In this document: piece after piece, positions 16,326 to 25,063 of the stretch
How the letters are laid out: each line of letters starts with the position of its first letter
Position numbering within the stretch: the stretch's first letter is position 1
Assembly (NCBI GenBank): GCA_017860575.1
Contig: JAGDMS010000133.1
Location: forward strand, 1-33,375
Origin: Deltaproteobacteria bacterium
Lineage (GTDB): Bacteria; Desulfobacterota; Binatia; HRBIN30
Direction: 5' to 3'
DNA: 33,375 nt
Notes under the pieces: model-generated
Database searches by the model: none
What the model was told of the DNA's origin: nothing
What the model saw: only the letters and a program-made list of their open reading frames with translations
Program-made: the position numbers and the translations under genes

Positions 16326-16355
16326 GGACGGGGACGATTCGGACGGGGACGATTC
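16326..16355. repeat. Two perfect 15-bp tandem repeats next to the -35 box
   Basis: The unit GGACGGGGACGATTC occurs twice in direct succession, ending one base from the -35 box of the zinc-ribbon promoter. Placement and spacing (about one and a half helical turns) fit paired activator sites, although a plain slippage duplication is equally possible. Confidence 0.6.
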
Positions 16356-16444
16356 GGCGGACCCACCTTTCCACGGCTGGCGGAATGGTGTACTCGTCGG
16401 CTCCGTTTACTTCACGGAGGCGAAAAGGACGTGCCGGGTGACGC

Positions 16445-17884
16445 ATGAAGTGTGGGGCAGCGGCCCGACGGGCGTACGAAATTCTGCGCCAGCACGGGAT
16501 GTGGGTGCTGTGGATCAAGCTGCTGGGCGAGCTAGGGTACCGCCGCGTCGTACTGCTGGAACAAGCGCTCGATGACCGTGCCACGTTCCCCACGACGCGC
16601 CTCCCGGTGACCGTCAGTCTGCTGCGCAAAGCAGAGGTGGAGGAGTACGCGGCCTTTTATCCCGGCGCCGACCCCGAGGAGATCCGCCAGCGACTCGACA
16701 CTGGCCATCGCTGCTTCGCCGTGCGCCATCGTGGGCGGCTGGTCCACGCGGGATGGGTTGCCACCGGGCGGGTCTGGATCAAATACCTCCGCCGTCACTG
16801 GGATCTGGCCGCGGATGAAGCATACCTTTACGAGGCCTTCACCGCGCCGCCCTACCGCAACATGCGCGTCGGCGTGGCGCGCGCAGCCGAGGAAACCCGT
16901 GTCCTCTCTCGAGAAGGATACCGCCGGGTCATCGCGGTTGTTTGGCCCGAGAACGTCGCCGCCGTTCGTTATGTGGCCACCAGGGGCATGCGACCGGTGG
17001 GAGTGACCGGCTACGTCAAGCTCGGTCGCTGGCGTCACAATTTCACCAAACTTGATCCCGCAGAGCCGCTCGCCGCTCGCGCGACCAGTCTGTACTGGGA
17101 TCGACTGCAACGACATCTTCAAGATCGACCGCGCTATTTGGATGCATTTCTCGGCACCCTGAAACGGAGGGCCTATCTGGAACTCATCGAACGCTGGGGC
17201 GGCGTCCCGCACGGTGGCCGGGTGCTGAAGACCGACCTTTTTGAGGAAGCCAGTGGGACGACCGACGCGTTCGCCATCGACCTCTGCCAGTCGGGCGCCA
17301 CGGTGATCGGCATGGATCTGTCCCCGGCGGCGGTGGCACGGGCACGCGCGCGCCACGCAACGCAGCTGGGGCACGTCGCTGGCGACGCGCGTCATTTGCC
17401 CTTCAAGGACAGCAGCTTCGCTCTCGTCGTGTCGCCCTCAACACTCGATCACTTCCCCGATCCCAGCGACCTCCAACGCAGTCTCCGAGAAATCGCGCGC
17501 ATTCTCGCACCGGCGGGGCGCCTCATCATCACGCTCGACAATCGCCAGAATGTCTTCGATCCGCTGCTGCGGCTGGCGATCCGTCTGCGCCGTGTGCCTT
17601 TTTACATCGGACGCTCATACACGGTGCGGGAGCTGCGGACCGAGTTGGAGGCGGCGGGTTTCGCAGTCGAGGACACCAGCGCCATCGTGCATCATCCCCG
17701 CATGCTGGCGGTGGCAGCGGTGGCTTTCGCCAATCGTCTGGGCTGGCGACCGCTCATACGCGGCGTGCAGCGTGCGCTGACCGCCGGGCAGCGATTCAAC
17801 ACCAGTCGCTGGCGCTACTACACCGGCTGCTTCGTCGCCGCCAAGGCGGTGCCCCGCAAGCCGTCGGACCGAGGAACCGGCTGA
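16445..17884 (+). CDS. GNAT acetyltransferase - SAM methyltransferase fusion
   Basis: The 479-residue protein joins two enzyme domains. Residues ~55-210 have GNAT features: ECYL-type pattern HRCFAVRHRGRLVHAGWVA, the acetyl-CoA-binding strand-loop AYLYEAFTAPPYRNMRVGVAR, and VVWPENVAAVRYVATRGM near the end. Residues ~255-470 are a class I methyltransferase in which the usual glycine loop is replaced by the RVLKTDLFEEASG variant, followed by VIGMDLSPAAVARA, GDARHLPF and the ILAPAGRLIITLDN motif. ATG 16445 has only a weak ribosome-binding site. Its TGA overlaps the start of the PaaK-like gene by one base (TGATG), so the two are coupled. Modification of a carbohydrate or lipid head group in a surface or secondary-metabolite pathway is inferred; both domains look intact. 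Confidence 0.82.
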   Translation: MKCGAAARRAYEILRQHGMWVLWIKLLGELGYRRVVLLEQALDDRATFPTTRLPVTVSLLRKAEVEEYAAFYPGADPEEIRQRLDTGHRCFAVRHRGRLVHAGWVATGRVWIKYLRRHWDLAADEAYLYEAFTAPPYRNMRVGVARAAEETRVLSREGYRRVIAVVWPENVAAVRYVATRGMRPVGVTGYVKLGRWRHNFTKLDPAEPLAARATSLYWDRLQRHLQDRPRYLDAFLGTLKRRAYLELIERWGGVPHGGRVLKTDLFEEASGTTDAFAIDLCQSGATVIGMDLSPAAVARARARHATQLGHVAGDARHLPFKDSSFALVVSPSTLDHFPDPSDLQRSLREIARILAPAGRLIITLDNRQNVFDPLLRLAIRLRRVPFYIGRSYTVRELRTELEAAGFAVEDTSAIVHHPRMLAVAAVAFANRLGWRPLIRGVQRALTAGQRFNTSRWRYYTGCFVAAKAVPRKPSDRGTG

Positions 17885-19233
17885 TGTCGAGTTGGCTCGC
17901 CAAGGGATACTGGAACGCCTTCACGCTGTGGCATGCGCGCGATGAACGCCGGCTGCCATATCGGAGCGTAGACGAGCTGGCCGCCATCCAGAACCGGCGG
18001 GTACGGCGCATGGTGGCACACGCCTACGATACGGTCCCGTACTATCGCGACGTCATGGATGCCGCCGGCTGGCGCCCGCATGATTTTCACACGGCGGATG
18101 ATCTCACCCGCTTGCCGGTAATCACGAGCGCACAAGTGGCGGCTGCTCCGGCACGCTTCCTCTCACGTCCGTTCGCCACACGGCTCGGCGTGTCGCTGCA
18201 ATCGAGCGCCACGACCGGGCAGCCGAAACAGATCCGGCACGATGCGGCATCGGCCTTCTGCTCCATGGCGTACGGGCAGCGCGAGCGCATCGTGGTGGCG
18301 CACTTCACGGGACGGACTGTCGGCTACCGCGAAACCAGCATCTCCCGACTGAACAGCGTTTCTTTGCAGCTGCGCCAGTTTTATGAAGCCCACTCGTGGA
18401 TTCCACGCCCAATTGATTTCCAGCGCAGGGTGCTCCTGGTCGACGGTTCCTTCGAATCCGCGGTGGCGCATATCAACGCCTTCCAACCGGAGGTGCTGCG
18501 CGCCTTCGGCTCATATGCCGGGCCGCTCTTCCGTTGGGCGTGGGAGCGCGGTGTTCCGCTCTTTCGTCCCAAGGTGGTCATCTACGGCGGCGATGGCATG
18601 CCGGATGCCGACCGTGTGCTGCTGCAAGAGCAGATTGGGATCCCGGTGCTGTCAAACTACAGCGCCGCCGAGGTGTTACGCCTTGGCTTCCAATGCGAGC
18701 GGGCCGCGGGCTTTCACATCAATATCGACCAGGTCGCGGTATGGGCACGCGGGGAGGATGGCACGCCCGTCGCGCCCGGCGGTCGCGGCGACATCATCAT
18801 CTCCAACCTCGTCAACCGCGCCACGGTCTTGCTCAATTACAGGCTGGGCGACGTCGTGACGCTGGGGCGGACACGGTGTGCGTGCGGCCGGACCCTGCCG
18901 TTGATCGAGCGCGTCGAGGGGCGGTGCGATGACCTGGTGCTCCTGCCGGATGGCGGGATGCGGCATGCCCGCACCCTCCTGCCCTGCCTTTTCGAAGCTC
19001 CGGGCCTGGTGCAGGTCCAAGTCATCCAAGAAGAATTACGCCGCTTCCGGCTCCGCGCCGTCTGCGCCGCGGGCAGCGATTGGAGCGCCACACGCGCACG
19101 GTTGACCGCCGCAATGGAAAAGACGCTCGGAAACGAAGTGATCGTGGATGTCGAGCAGGTCGACGCCATCCCACTTGAGCCGGGGGGCAAGGTCAGAACC
19201 GTCATTTCGCACTGTCGGAACCGCGCACCCTAA
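17884..19233 (+). CDS. PaaK/CapK-like adenylate-forming enzyme
   Basis: The 449-residue protein belongs to the phenylacetate-CoA-ligase-like branch of adenylate-forming enzymes. Visible motifs are the N-terminal VPYYRDVMDAAG block, the ATP-binding loop SSATTGQPK (107-115), IYGGDGM, the adenine-binding SNYSAAEV segment, and YRLGDVVTLG plus CACGRTLPLIERVEGR near the C-terminal hinge; two CxC-type cysteines there are common in this branch. These proteins activate carboxylic acids or, in capsule clusters, act in polymer assembly; the substrate cannot be read. It starts one base inside the previous stop, so it is translationally coupled to the GNAT-methyltransferase fusion and the two probably act in one pathway. 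Confidence 0.87.
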   Translation: MSSWLAKGYWNAFTLWHARDERRLPYRSVDELAAIQNRRVRRMVAHAYDTVPYYRDVMDAAGWRPHDFHTADDLTRLPVITSAQVAAAPARFLSRPFATRLGVSLQSSATTGQPKQIRHDAASAFCSMAYGQRERIVVAHFTGRTVGYRETSISRLNSVSLQLRQFYEAHSWIPRPIDFQRRVLLVDGSFESAVAHINAFQPEVLRAFGSYAGPLFRWAWERGVPLFRPKVVIYGGDGMPDADRVLLQEQIGIPVLSNYSAAEVLRLGFQCERAAGFHINIDQVAVWARGEDGTPVAPGGRGDIIISNLVNRATVLLNYRLGDVVTLGRTRCACGRTLPLIERVEGRCDDLVLLPDGGMRHARTLLPCLFEAPGLVQVQVIQEELRRFRLRAVCAAGSDWSATRARLTAAMEKTLGNEVIVDVEQVDAIPLEPGGKVRTVISHCRNRAP

Positions 19234-19295
19234 GTCGAGGAGCGTTGTCCCCGGACCACCAGGCGCGTCGCGGCTGCCACCGCGCCGTGGCGCGT

Positions 19296-20135
19296 TCAGG
19301 CCTTCGCCATCTCCCCCCGTTCCGCATCCGCGCGCACGACACACACCTTTTCGCTGAAATCTTCGAAGAAGTACCCCGACCCCCCTTCGCTCACCACCTG
19401 CAGCATCTTGTCGGGATTGCGCACGCGGATGCCCCCCAGCACATGCACGCCGCGGGCGAAAAACGGCGGCGGCCACGGGCTCGCCGTCGGGCCGGCAAGC
19501 ACGAAGCAGCGCACCCCGCGCGCGAGTGCGAGCAAGCCATCGAGACCGCCCTCGATCAGCGCCGACCCGGTCGCGATCACCACCGTGGCTGTCGGGGCCA
19601 GATCGACGATCCGGGCTGGATCGCGCCACAGGTCGCGTTCGTCGGGCTTCAGCGCCTCCGGGTGCTTGTCCACGATCCACAGGTCCGCCACCCGCCCCTT
19701 CAACGCACGGATGAACGGGACAAAACCCCCGATCATGAGCACCCGATCCTCGGCGCACACCGCAGCCGCCGCCAACGCGTCCACGCCCGGTAAAAGACGA
19801 CCGCCGGGAATGCCGTGACGTTCGATGGCCAGCGCCGAGAGGGCGTTCAGCACGGCAACACCGACCGCACGGCGCAGCGGCACGTCAGTCAGCGCGTACC
19901 GCGACAGCGCCCACGCATCCTGCCCGGCGACGCGGCCGGCCGGCGGCGCGGCCGCCGCCGTGCGCGGGCAGCACACCGTGTCGCTCACATCGCGCGGCGT
20001 GAACGCTACGCCAACGTGCCCGGTCGACAAACGGGCAGCGGTGTAGAAGACGCCCATGCGCAAGTCGGAGACGAGCACACGCTCATCCCCCAGCACCGCG
20101 CCGAGATCGTCAACCCATGCCTGAATCAGCTCCAT
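19296..20135 (-). CDS. DUF4213/DUF364 putative heavy-metal chelation protein
   Basis: The 279-residue protein matches the two-part DUF4213-DUF364 architecture. The N-terminal half carries VGVAFTPRD and LRRAVGVAVLNALSAL; the C-terminal half (about 130-265) carries VLMIGGFVPFI, LWIVDKHPEALKPDE, ATVVIATGSALIEGGLDGLL and a conserved VLAGPTASPWPP loop. The Pfam DUF364 description as a putative heavy-metal-binding domain rests on structure, not on biochemistry. No signal peptide or membrane segment is present. It is convergent with the PaaK-like gene (stops 63 bases apart). The start at 20135 has only a weak AGGG upstream. Confidence 0.87.
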   Translation of the reverse strand: MELIQAWVDDLGAVLGDERVLVSDLRMGVFYTAARLSTGHVGVAFTPRDVSDTVCCPRTAAAAPPAGRVAGQDAWALSRYALTDVPLRRAVGVAVLNALSALAIERHGIPGGRLLPGVDALAAAAVCAEDRVLMIGGFVPFIRALKGRVADLWIVDKHPEALKPDERDLWRDPARIVDLAPTATVVIATGSALIEGGLDGLLALARGVRCFVLAGPTASPWPPPFFARGVHVLGGIRVRNPDKMLQVVSEGGSGYFFEDFSEKVCVVRADAERGEMAKA

Positions 20136-20458
20136 GCTCTTGCCCTACGCCTCGTTCTCGGGTTGCAACCGAACCCACGACTGCTCTCATCCATTATCGC
20201 CCATTCTATGCCTGTGCCACGCAACGCGATCAACGCCAGGGCGGCTCACGGAGCGGATCGTCACGCTTGCAAGCTCCGACCAACACGATCCGGCCTGCGC
20301 CTGTTTTGCGAGCATCTCCGTCCCGATTGCCCGGCGCTTGAGCTGTCGCGGGAGATTGCTTCGCGCCACTCCCCGGCACGCGCTCCGCCTTCGAACTGGC
20401 GCGGCCATTGCATCGCGCAAGCGAGGGAGTTGACGGAAAGGGTACATTCGGGTGCGCA
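20136..20458. other. Intergenic region without a recognisable gene
   Basis: I see no coding frame with family resemblance, no tRNA and no strong terminator. A GATAAT-like hexamer on the minus strand about 60 bases upstream of the DUF364 start could be a -10 box, but no good -35 partner is found at normal spacing. Confidence 0.4.
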
Positions 20459-20677
20459 ATGAGAACAGCCGATCGCTTCAGGGTCTGCGAAACGCTTCAC
20501 GCCATTGCGCGGGAGCACGTGCGCGTCACAATCGAAGAACAGCGACTGAGACTGCTCCCGGCTTGCGGTCACCAGCTTACGCCTTACGCCCGAAGCCTGT
20601 GCCGCGAACTCATGGAGGCGTATGAGCAGGAGCCGACGGAAGTTGGGGAGATGATTACCGAGCGGCGAGCCGAGTAG
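20459..20677 (+). CDS. Small hypothetical protein
   Basis: From ATG 20459 the product is 72 residues, MRTADRFRVCETLHAIAREH onward, highly charged and predicted helical, ending EVGEMITERRAE. A longer frame from a TTG at 20408 exists but adds a poor-quality N-terminus. There is no strong ribosome-binding site. The gene overlaps the 3' end of the convergent 161-aa gene by 23 bases. I recognise no family; the amino-acid make-up looks coding but the call is moderate. Confidence 0.45.
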   Translation: MRTADRFRVCETLHAIAREHVRVTIEEQRLRLLPACGHQLTPYARSLCRELMEAYEQEPTEVGEMITERRAE

Positions 20678-21140
20678 CGCTCTCGCGAAAATCCGCTTCG
20701 CCGGCTTGGCTGCAGTTTGCGGTCCGCGACGACTCCAGCAGGTCTCCGCATTGGTCGGATCCTGGCATTGAGAGCGTATCACGCGGCACAGAATCGGACG
20801 CGGCGGTGTCGGCGGGGGCACCTTTCGCGGTGCGCCAACGCTGCAATCCCCGCCGCAACGATCCAGGGTCGATGCCCAGTACGCTGCAGATATATTCGAA
20901 GGAGAACACGAACGCGTCATCCTTCCGCATGATCCAGCGCTCCACCTCCTGAAACAGCTTCTGCTTGCGAGGATCGCTGGAGTCACAATTCTTCCGGTAG
21001 CAATCGATCGCCTCTGTCAACACGGCGGCTAGCAGTTGACACTCGCCCTTGTGACGCCGCAACTGCGCGCGCGCCGAATCGAAGAATTGCTCGGGGAGCA
21101 CGATCTCAGCTTGAAACAACCGTTCCTTGTCCCGCCCCAT
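20655..21140 (-). CDS. Hypothetical protein with putative helix-turn-helix
   Basis: The 161-residue protein has a soluble helical body (LPEQFFDSARAQLRRHKGE; LLAAVLTEAIDCYRKNC) and a compact motif at ~75-103, FVFSFEYICSVLGIDPGSLRRGLQRW, that reads as a helix-turn-helix of the kind in small DNA-binding proteins. The last ~55 residues are Ser/Asp-rich and look disordered. I recall similar short proteins in deltaproteobacterial genomes but cannot give a family name. It diverges from the lipoprotein gene at 21228, so autoregulation in the 87-base gap is possible but is inference. Confidence 0.65.
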   Translation of the reverse strand: MGRDKERLFQAEIVLPEQFFDSARAQLRRHKGECQLLAAVLTEAIDCYRKNCDSSDPRKQKLFQEVERWIMRKDDAFVFSFEYICSVLGIDPGSLRRGLQRWRTAKGAPADTAASDSVPRDTLSMPGSDQCGDLLESSRTANCSQAGEADFRESATRLAAR

Positions 21141-21227
21141 GTCGGCGTCATGACATACCCCGTGCGGCTTTGGTATTCGTAGAAATACGGAGATCGATCC
21201 GCGACCAGCGCGTGCTAGGAAAAGAAG

Positions 21228-21797
21228 GTGATTTTTAACCTCGGACGCAGAGCCGTTCTTGCGTGGTTGGGGCTAGGCATCTGCCTCGCCGGCTGCCCAA
21301 TGCCCTCTTCCCGATCGACCATGGACGGAACGCGCAATCGCTTGCGGGACCCCATGGACGAGCAGGTGGCGATCTATGCGACGGTCATCCGATACCTGTT
21401 CGCTCCGTCCGTTCCCGGTGGATCGCTACGCCTTTACATCGTACGGGCGACGAACGACGCGGCGGCAGACCCCTCCCGCTACGTTCCACAGTCGGTTGTA
21501 CTGCCCGACGCGGTCCAGGCAGGCATCACCGACGCCTTGGGAGACTTTCCGACGCACGTGATCTGGGTCAATCAGTTTACTGACGTGCCGCTCGCCGCTG
21601 AAGGCGGGACGGTTGTGGGTGGGGGTGTCATTGTGCAGGTGGGCAACATCCGCCGGGAGGCGGAAACCCGCGCACTGGTCCCCGCCAGCATTTACGCCCG
21701 CGAGCGAACGACCGGCGGGGCGCTGTACCTGTTAGAGAAACGAGCCGGCATCTGGGCCGTAACGGGAACGCGCGGGGGATTCTGGAGCACGCAGTGA
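21228..21797 (+). CDS. Lipoprotein of unknown function
   Basis: Translation from GTG 21228 (AGGAAAAGAAG upstream) gives 189 residues with a type II signal peptide: positive start, LAWLGLGICLAGC and lipidated Cys23. The mature part alternates helix and strand, with DEQVAIYATVIRYLF, LRLYIVRATNDAA and a glycine-rich VVGGGVIVQVGNI strand, then an aromatic tail GGFWSTQ. The pattern resembles small periplasmic lipoproteins of unknown role. Its TGA overlaps a downstream GTG (GTGA), but the next product is doubtful. The surface or periplasm is the expected location. Confidence 0.7.
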   Translation: MIFNLGRRAVLAWLGLGICLAGCPMPSSRSTMDGTRNRLRDPMDEQVAIYATVIRYLFAPSVPGGSLRLYIVRATNDAAADPSRYVPQSVVLPDAVQAGITDALGDFPTHVIWVNQFTDVPLAAEGGTVVGGGVIVQVGNIRREAETRALVPASIYARERTTGGALYLLEKRAGIWAVTGTRGGFWSTQ

Positions 21798-21877
21798 GCA
21801 ACGTACACACCGGGGGCGTGAAATGCGGGGTGTTCTGTTGGCAAGTTCGGCTCGGTACGCTGGGCGAGGTGGTGCGG

Positions 21878-22210
21878 GTGAATTCGAAATCGACGTTTGC
21901 CATTGCCGTGGTGGCCGTCCTTGTGGGCTGCACCGTGGGCCCGAGCGTGTCGAAATACGGCGCGTTGACCCTAGACTGCATCGCAATCTCACGGGTCGAG
22001 CGATGGCGGGCGCTGACGCCATACCTGAATGATACGACCACCTTGCGACGAGGTAGCGTCAAAAGGGGTGGAAAAAGAGAAAGGCGGTGTAACCTTCCTT
22101 CGACCAAGGTGGGGGTTCCGAACGGTTACGAAATAAGCGAAAAGTGTCGATCTCTCTTGCGGAGAGCTGCCACGGACACGAGCAACAGACCCACAACGCC
22201 GGCCGGCTGA
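21878..22210 (+). CDS. Possible short lipoprotein, probably truncated
   Basis: A GTG at 21878 with GCGAGGTGG upstream opens MNSKSTFAIAVVAVLVGC, a plausible lipoprotein signal with Cys18. After about 45 residues the sequence turns Arg-rich and unconvincing (LRRGSVKRGGKRERRC) to the stop at 22210. I read this as the beginning of a real lipoprotein gene joined to non-coding sequence; the frame also extends upstream to GTG 21794. Identity and reality are uncertain. Confidence 0.35.
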   Translation: MNSKSTFAIAVVAVLVGCTVGPSVSKYGALTLDCIAISRVERWRALTPYLNDTTTLRRGSVKRGGKRERRCNLPSTKVGVPNGYEISEKCRSLLRRAATDTSNRPTTPAG

Positions 22211-22345
22211 ATCGCGGTCAGTACCGCCGCAATCGGCGGCGCTTGAGCGCCACTCCAATGGGTAATCTACCTGAGGACCCAGATTGGGACGTTGACCAAA
22301 GGAACCATGACCGAAGCCGCTACGCCAGCGGCCACAATGGCCCGC
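22130..22345 (-). pseudogene. Possible membrane-protein remnant
   Basis: Read on the minus strand in one frame, interrupted by a single TAG, the sequence gives hydrophobic stretches AIVAAGVAASVMVPLVNVPI, then AAVLTAIQPAGVVGLLLVSV and a basic end ALRKRD. This looks like the last helices of an integral membrane protein cut off at about 22345, exactly where the AraC-tail homology begins. No family is assigned, and chance hydrophobicity in a GC-rich frame cannot be excluded. Confidence 0.25.
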
Positions 22346-22364
22346 GTGGCTTCTACCTGAAGGA

Positions 22365-22482
22365 GATCGCTATTGCCCTTGGTTATACCGACCTCTTCCA
22401 TCTCCATCTGAGCAAAACGTTCAAACGTTTGGTCGGTATCGCACCTCGACGCTTCCGTGAGCACCATCGCAAAGTGACATAA
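22365..22482 (+). pseudogene. AraC-family regulator, C-terminal HTH remnant (copy 1)
   Basis: The last ~38 codons of an AraC/XylS-type regulator survive: EIAIALGYTDLFHLHLSKTF, then KRLVGIAPRRFREHHRKVT and stop. This is the second helix-turn-helix of the AraC DNA-binding domain. A six-base duplication (CATCTC/CATCTG) adds two residues compared with copy 2. Nothing upstream of 22365 matches an AraC protein. Homologous tails stand before the receptors at 25608 and 28713. Confidence 0.75.
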
Positions 22483-22633
22483 AACTCAGGCCATTTTGCC
22501 ATTGGTTCCTCCCCTGGCTGGTGTGCTATTCCCGCGGCGATCATTGACAATGGGTTCTTGCCTTGGGGGATGCACCGTTGTTGGCCAAGCGCGGAACGCG
22601 AGGGGCCATTAAATTCAACAGGGAGGGGAAAGC
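22483..22633. repeat. Conserved receptor leader, copy 1
   Basis: About 150 bases between the AraC tail and the receptor start are shared with 25720-25870 and 28772-28917, including GGCCATTTTGCCATT, GTTGTTGGCC and GCGGAACGCG. A TTGACA occurs in copies 1 and 2 but without a -10 at normal distance. No coding frame is seen. Confidence 0.65.
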
Positions 22634-25063
22634 ATGCTAAACATCGGAAATTCCATGCGATTCGGAATTGGGCTGGCCCTGGTCGCCGGGCTGACCGTTC
22701 CTTCGGCCGGTTGGGCGCAAGCCGCAAGGAAGGGAGCGCCGGGGCAAGCAATGGAGATCGAAGAGATTACGGTCACAGCGCAGAAGCGCGAAGAGGCTCT
22801 TCAAGAAACGCCGATTTCCGTCACCGCGCTCACCAGTGATGCCCTGCAGAATGCAGGTGTGTCTAGCCTCCTGGATATCGCTGCTTCCGTGCCGAGTGTG
22901 CGTCTCTCTAACAATCCGGGGGGCAACAACAGTATCACGTTTGCAATGCGTGGGCTGTCCCAGGGGAGTCCGCAGACGGCATTCGCGCCCAAAGTGGGGC
23001 TCTATCTAGATGGGGCGTACATCGCGCAATTGAAGGGGTCCAACTTTGACCTCGAAGATGCCGAGCGGGTCGAGGTTTTGCGGGGGCCTCAAGGCACGCT
23101 GTACGGCCGCAATACGATTGGCGGCGCGGTGAATTTCATCACCAATAAGCCAACCGAGGATCGCTCGATTACGGTCAGCTCCGAAGTGGGGAACTACGAC
23201 ACCTTCAAGGGGCGCGCCACGTTCAACGTGCCGTTGATCGGCAAGAATGGATTCTTCCAGTCCGAGGCCCTGGGGACGTTGAGTCTGCGAGAGACCGCCG
23301 GCTACAAGACGCATGAAGGCTTCTATCGCAACGCGCTGGCAGCAAACATGCCGGCCACTCCCAGACCCGGCGGTGGCGCCGACTACGACGACCTGAACCG
23401 CGTTTTTAACTTCACGGCGCTACGCTGGCAGCCCACTCGTGACGTCAAGCTGGACTACTTGTTTGAGTACCACCGCTATCACCAACACACGACGAATTTC
23501 GCGCTCACCTACGTGTATCCGGGCTCGCCCATATCCCGCCCGCAGGTCCCCAGCTTGTACGCCGTGCCCTACATTCAAAAGAACCGTCCTGATGTGATCC
23601 CTACGAACGCCGTAAACCAGGTCGACGTACCCCGTACTGACGAGAGTCGCGACGACGGTCACCACCGCATGCATATTTTGACCGGCAGCTGGGACATCGG
23701 CGAACTCGGACCCCTGGGTAGCACCACCCTCAAGTCGATCTCTGTCTATCGCAGCTTATTGGCCGAGGGGGTCCGGGACGCGGATGGCACACCGTTGCCC
23801 ATCGCCGATACCAGCACACCGAGCTCGATCACGCATTGGAGTCAAGAGCTGCAATGGATTGGTAACGCTCCGCGCGTTCACTACATCCTGGGGGCATACT
23901 ACTTCGGCGAATACGACATGTACCGCTCGCGGCAGAGCTTCTTCGGCGGAGCGTCGAAAACCAGCTTAAAGAACTTCAACAAACTCAAGTCGTATGCGGC
24001 GTACGGCCAGGGCACCTGGACGCCACCGATTCTCAACGACAGGCTCAGCCTCACGGCTGGCCTGCGCATCACGCAAGAGCAGGTCCATCTCGATCACTTT
24101 ATTACACAGGTAGCCAGGCCCTTCAGTCAAGTGGGCGGAAAGGCGTTTGGGGGCATCCACGGTGCGGGTGCCCCTGGGATCGACCCAATGGGGGATATCT
24201 CCTATCAATGGACGGATGACGTGATGACCTATGTTCGCGCCGCCCGCGGTTTTGCCGGCGGCGGAATCAACCCCGCTGGCACGATCCCGCAGTTGTTTAC
24301 TCCTTTCGATCCGGAGTCGCTGTGGAACTTCGAGGCCGGATTCAAAACACAGTGGCTCAACAACCGGCTGCGGCTCAATGCCGACGGGTACTTCAGTTAT
24401 TATAAGGATTTGCAGCAAACGGTGTTTCGGGCCAGTCCGACCTTGGGCACACTCCAAATCAGCTCAAATGTCGATCGGGCCGAAATCTGGGGGATGGAGT
24501 TCGAAGGGACAGCGATTCCGTTTCGCGGTATGGAAGCGACCGTGGCGTACAGCTTCCTGGCGCCGAAATTTACGAAATGGTTGGACCAGGCGTTCGATGC
24601 CAATAACAGGCCGATTTTTGATCCCGCGGGGAACCCCGTCCTGGAGAACGTGGCGGACCAGCGGACCTTCGGGAACAGCCCCCGACATCAAATCACAGCA
24701 GGGCTCACGTATACTGCGCCGCCGACCACCACCGGAACCTTCTCCGCGCATCTTGACGTGTTCTGGCAGGACAAAGTGGTTTTCGTCGTTAACAATCTAA
24801 CCGCCGGCAGCCAGGCCGATGAAGGCTGGGCGTATGCGCTGGTCAACGGCCGCCTGGCGTACGTCGGAATTCCGTTGCAGAAGGGTAGTCTCGATGTCGC
24901 GGTGTATTCCCGCAACCTCCTCGACCGGAAATACCGCACGTATGGCATCGATTTCGGCTCATCGGTCGGCTTCTCTGGCAACCAGTACGGCGACCCACGC
25001 ACGTGTGCACTTCGATTTCGACAAGGCGACGCTGAAGGCGGATGCCAAACCAATCCTCGATGA
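22634..25063 (+). CDS. TonB-dependent outer-membrane receptor (copy A), C-terminus altered by deletion
   Basis: ATG 22634 follows GGGAGGGG. The product starts with a signal peptide (GIGLALVAGLTVPSAGWAQ), then a TonB box/plug (EIEEITVTAQKREEALQETP; VEVLRGPQGTLYGRNTIGGA) and a 22-strand-type barrel to about residue 790. It would import an unknown large substrate across the outer membrane using TonB energy. After RKYRTYGIDFGSS...YGDPRT the frame shifts into CALRFRQGDAEGG and stops. Compared with copy B about 122 bases are missing here, removing the last barrel strand (TFGLQLTYNY), a Pro-rich linker and the in-frame join to an OmpA domain that survives at 25004-25319. Because the terminal strand is needed for assembly, the product may be non-functional. 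Confidence 0.85.
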   Translation: MLNIGNSMRFGIGLALVAGLTVPSAGWAQAARKGAPGQAMEIEEITVTAQKREEALQETPISVTALTSDALQNAGVSSLLDIAASVPSVRLSNNPGGNNSITFAMRGLSQGSPQTAFAPKVGLYLDGAYIAQLKGSNFDLEDAERVEVLRGPQGTLYGRNTIGGAVNFITNKPTEDRSITVSSEVGNYDTFKGRATFNVPLIGKNGFFQSEALGTLSLRETAGYKTHEGFYRNALAANMPATPRPGGGADYDDLNRVFNFTALRWQPTRDVKLDYLFEYHRYHQHTTNFALTYVYPGSPISRPQVPSLYAVPYIQKNRPDVIPTNAVNQVDVPRTDESRDDGHHRMHILTGSWDIGELGPLGSTTLKSISVYRSLLAEGVRDADGTPLPIADTSTPSSITHWSQELQWIGNAPRVHYILGAYYFGEYDMYRSRQSFFGGASKTSLKNFNKLKSYAAYGQGTWTPPILNDRLSLTAGLRITQEQVHLDHFITQVARPFSQVGGKAFGGIHGAGAPGIDPMGDISYQWTDDVMTYVRAARGFAGGGINPAGTIPQLFTPFDPESLWNFEAGFKTQWLNNRLRLNADGYFSYYKDLQQTVFRASPTLGTLQISSNVDRAEIWGMEFEGTAIPFRGMEATVAYSFLAPKFTKWLDQAFDANNRPIFDPAGNPVLENVADQRTFGNSPRHQITAGLTYTAPPTTTGTFSAHLDVFWQDKVVFVVNNLTAGSQADEGWAYALVNGRLAYVGIPLQKGSLDVAVYSRNLLDRKYRTYGIDFGSSVGFSGNQYGDPRTCALRFRQGDAEGGCQTNPR

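Noticed and set aside
22540-22600. TTGACA in the receptor leader as a -35 box
   Set aside because: No -10 hexamer at 16-18 bases, and the hexamer is not kept in copy 3.
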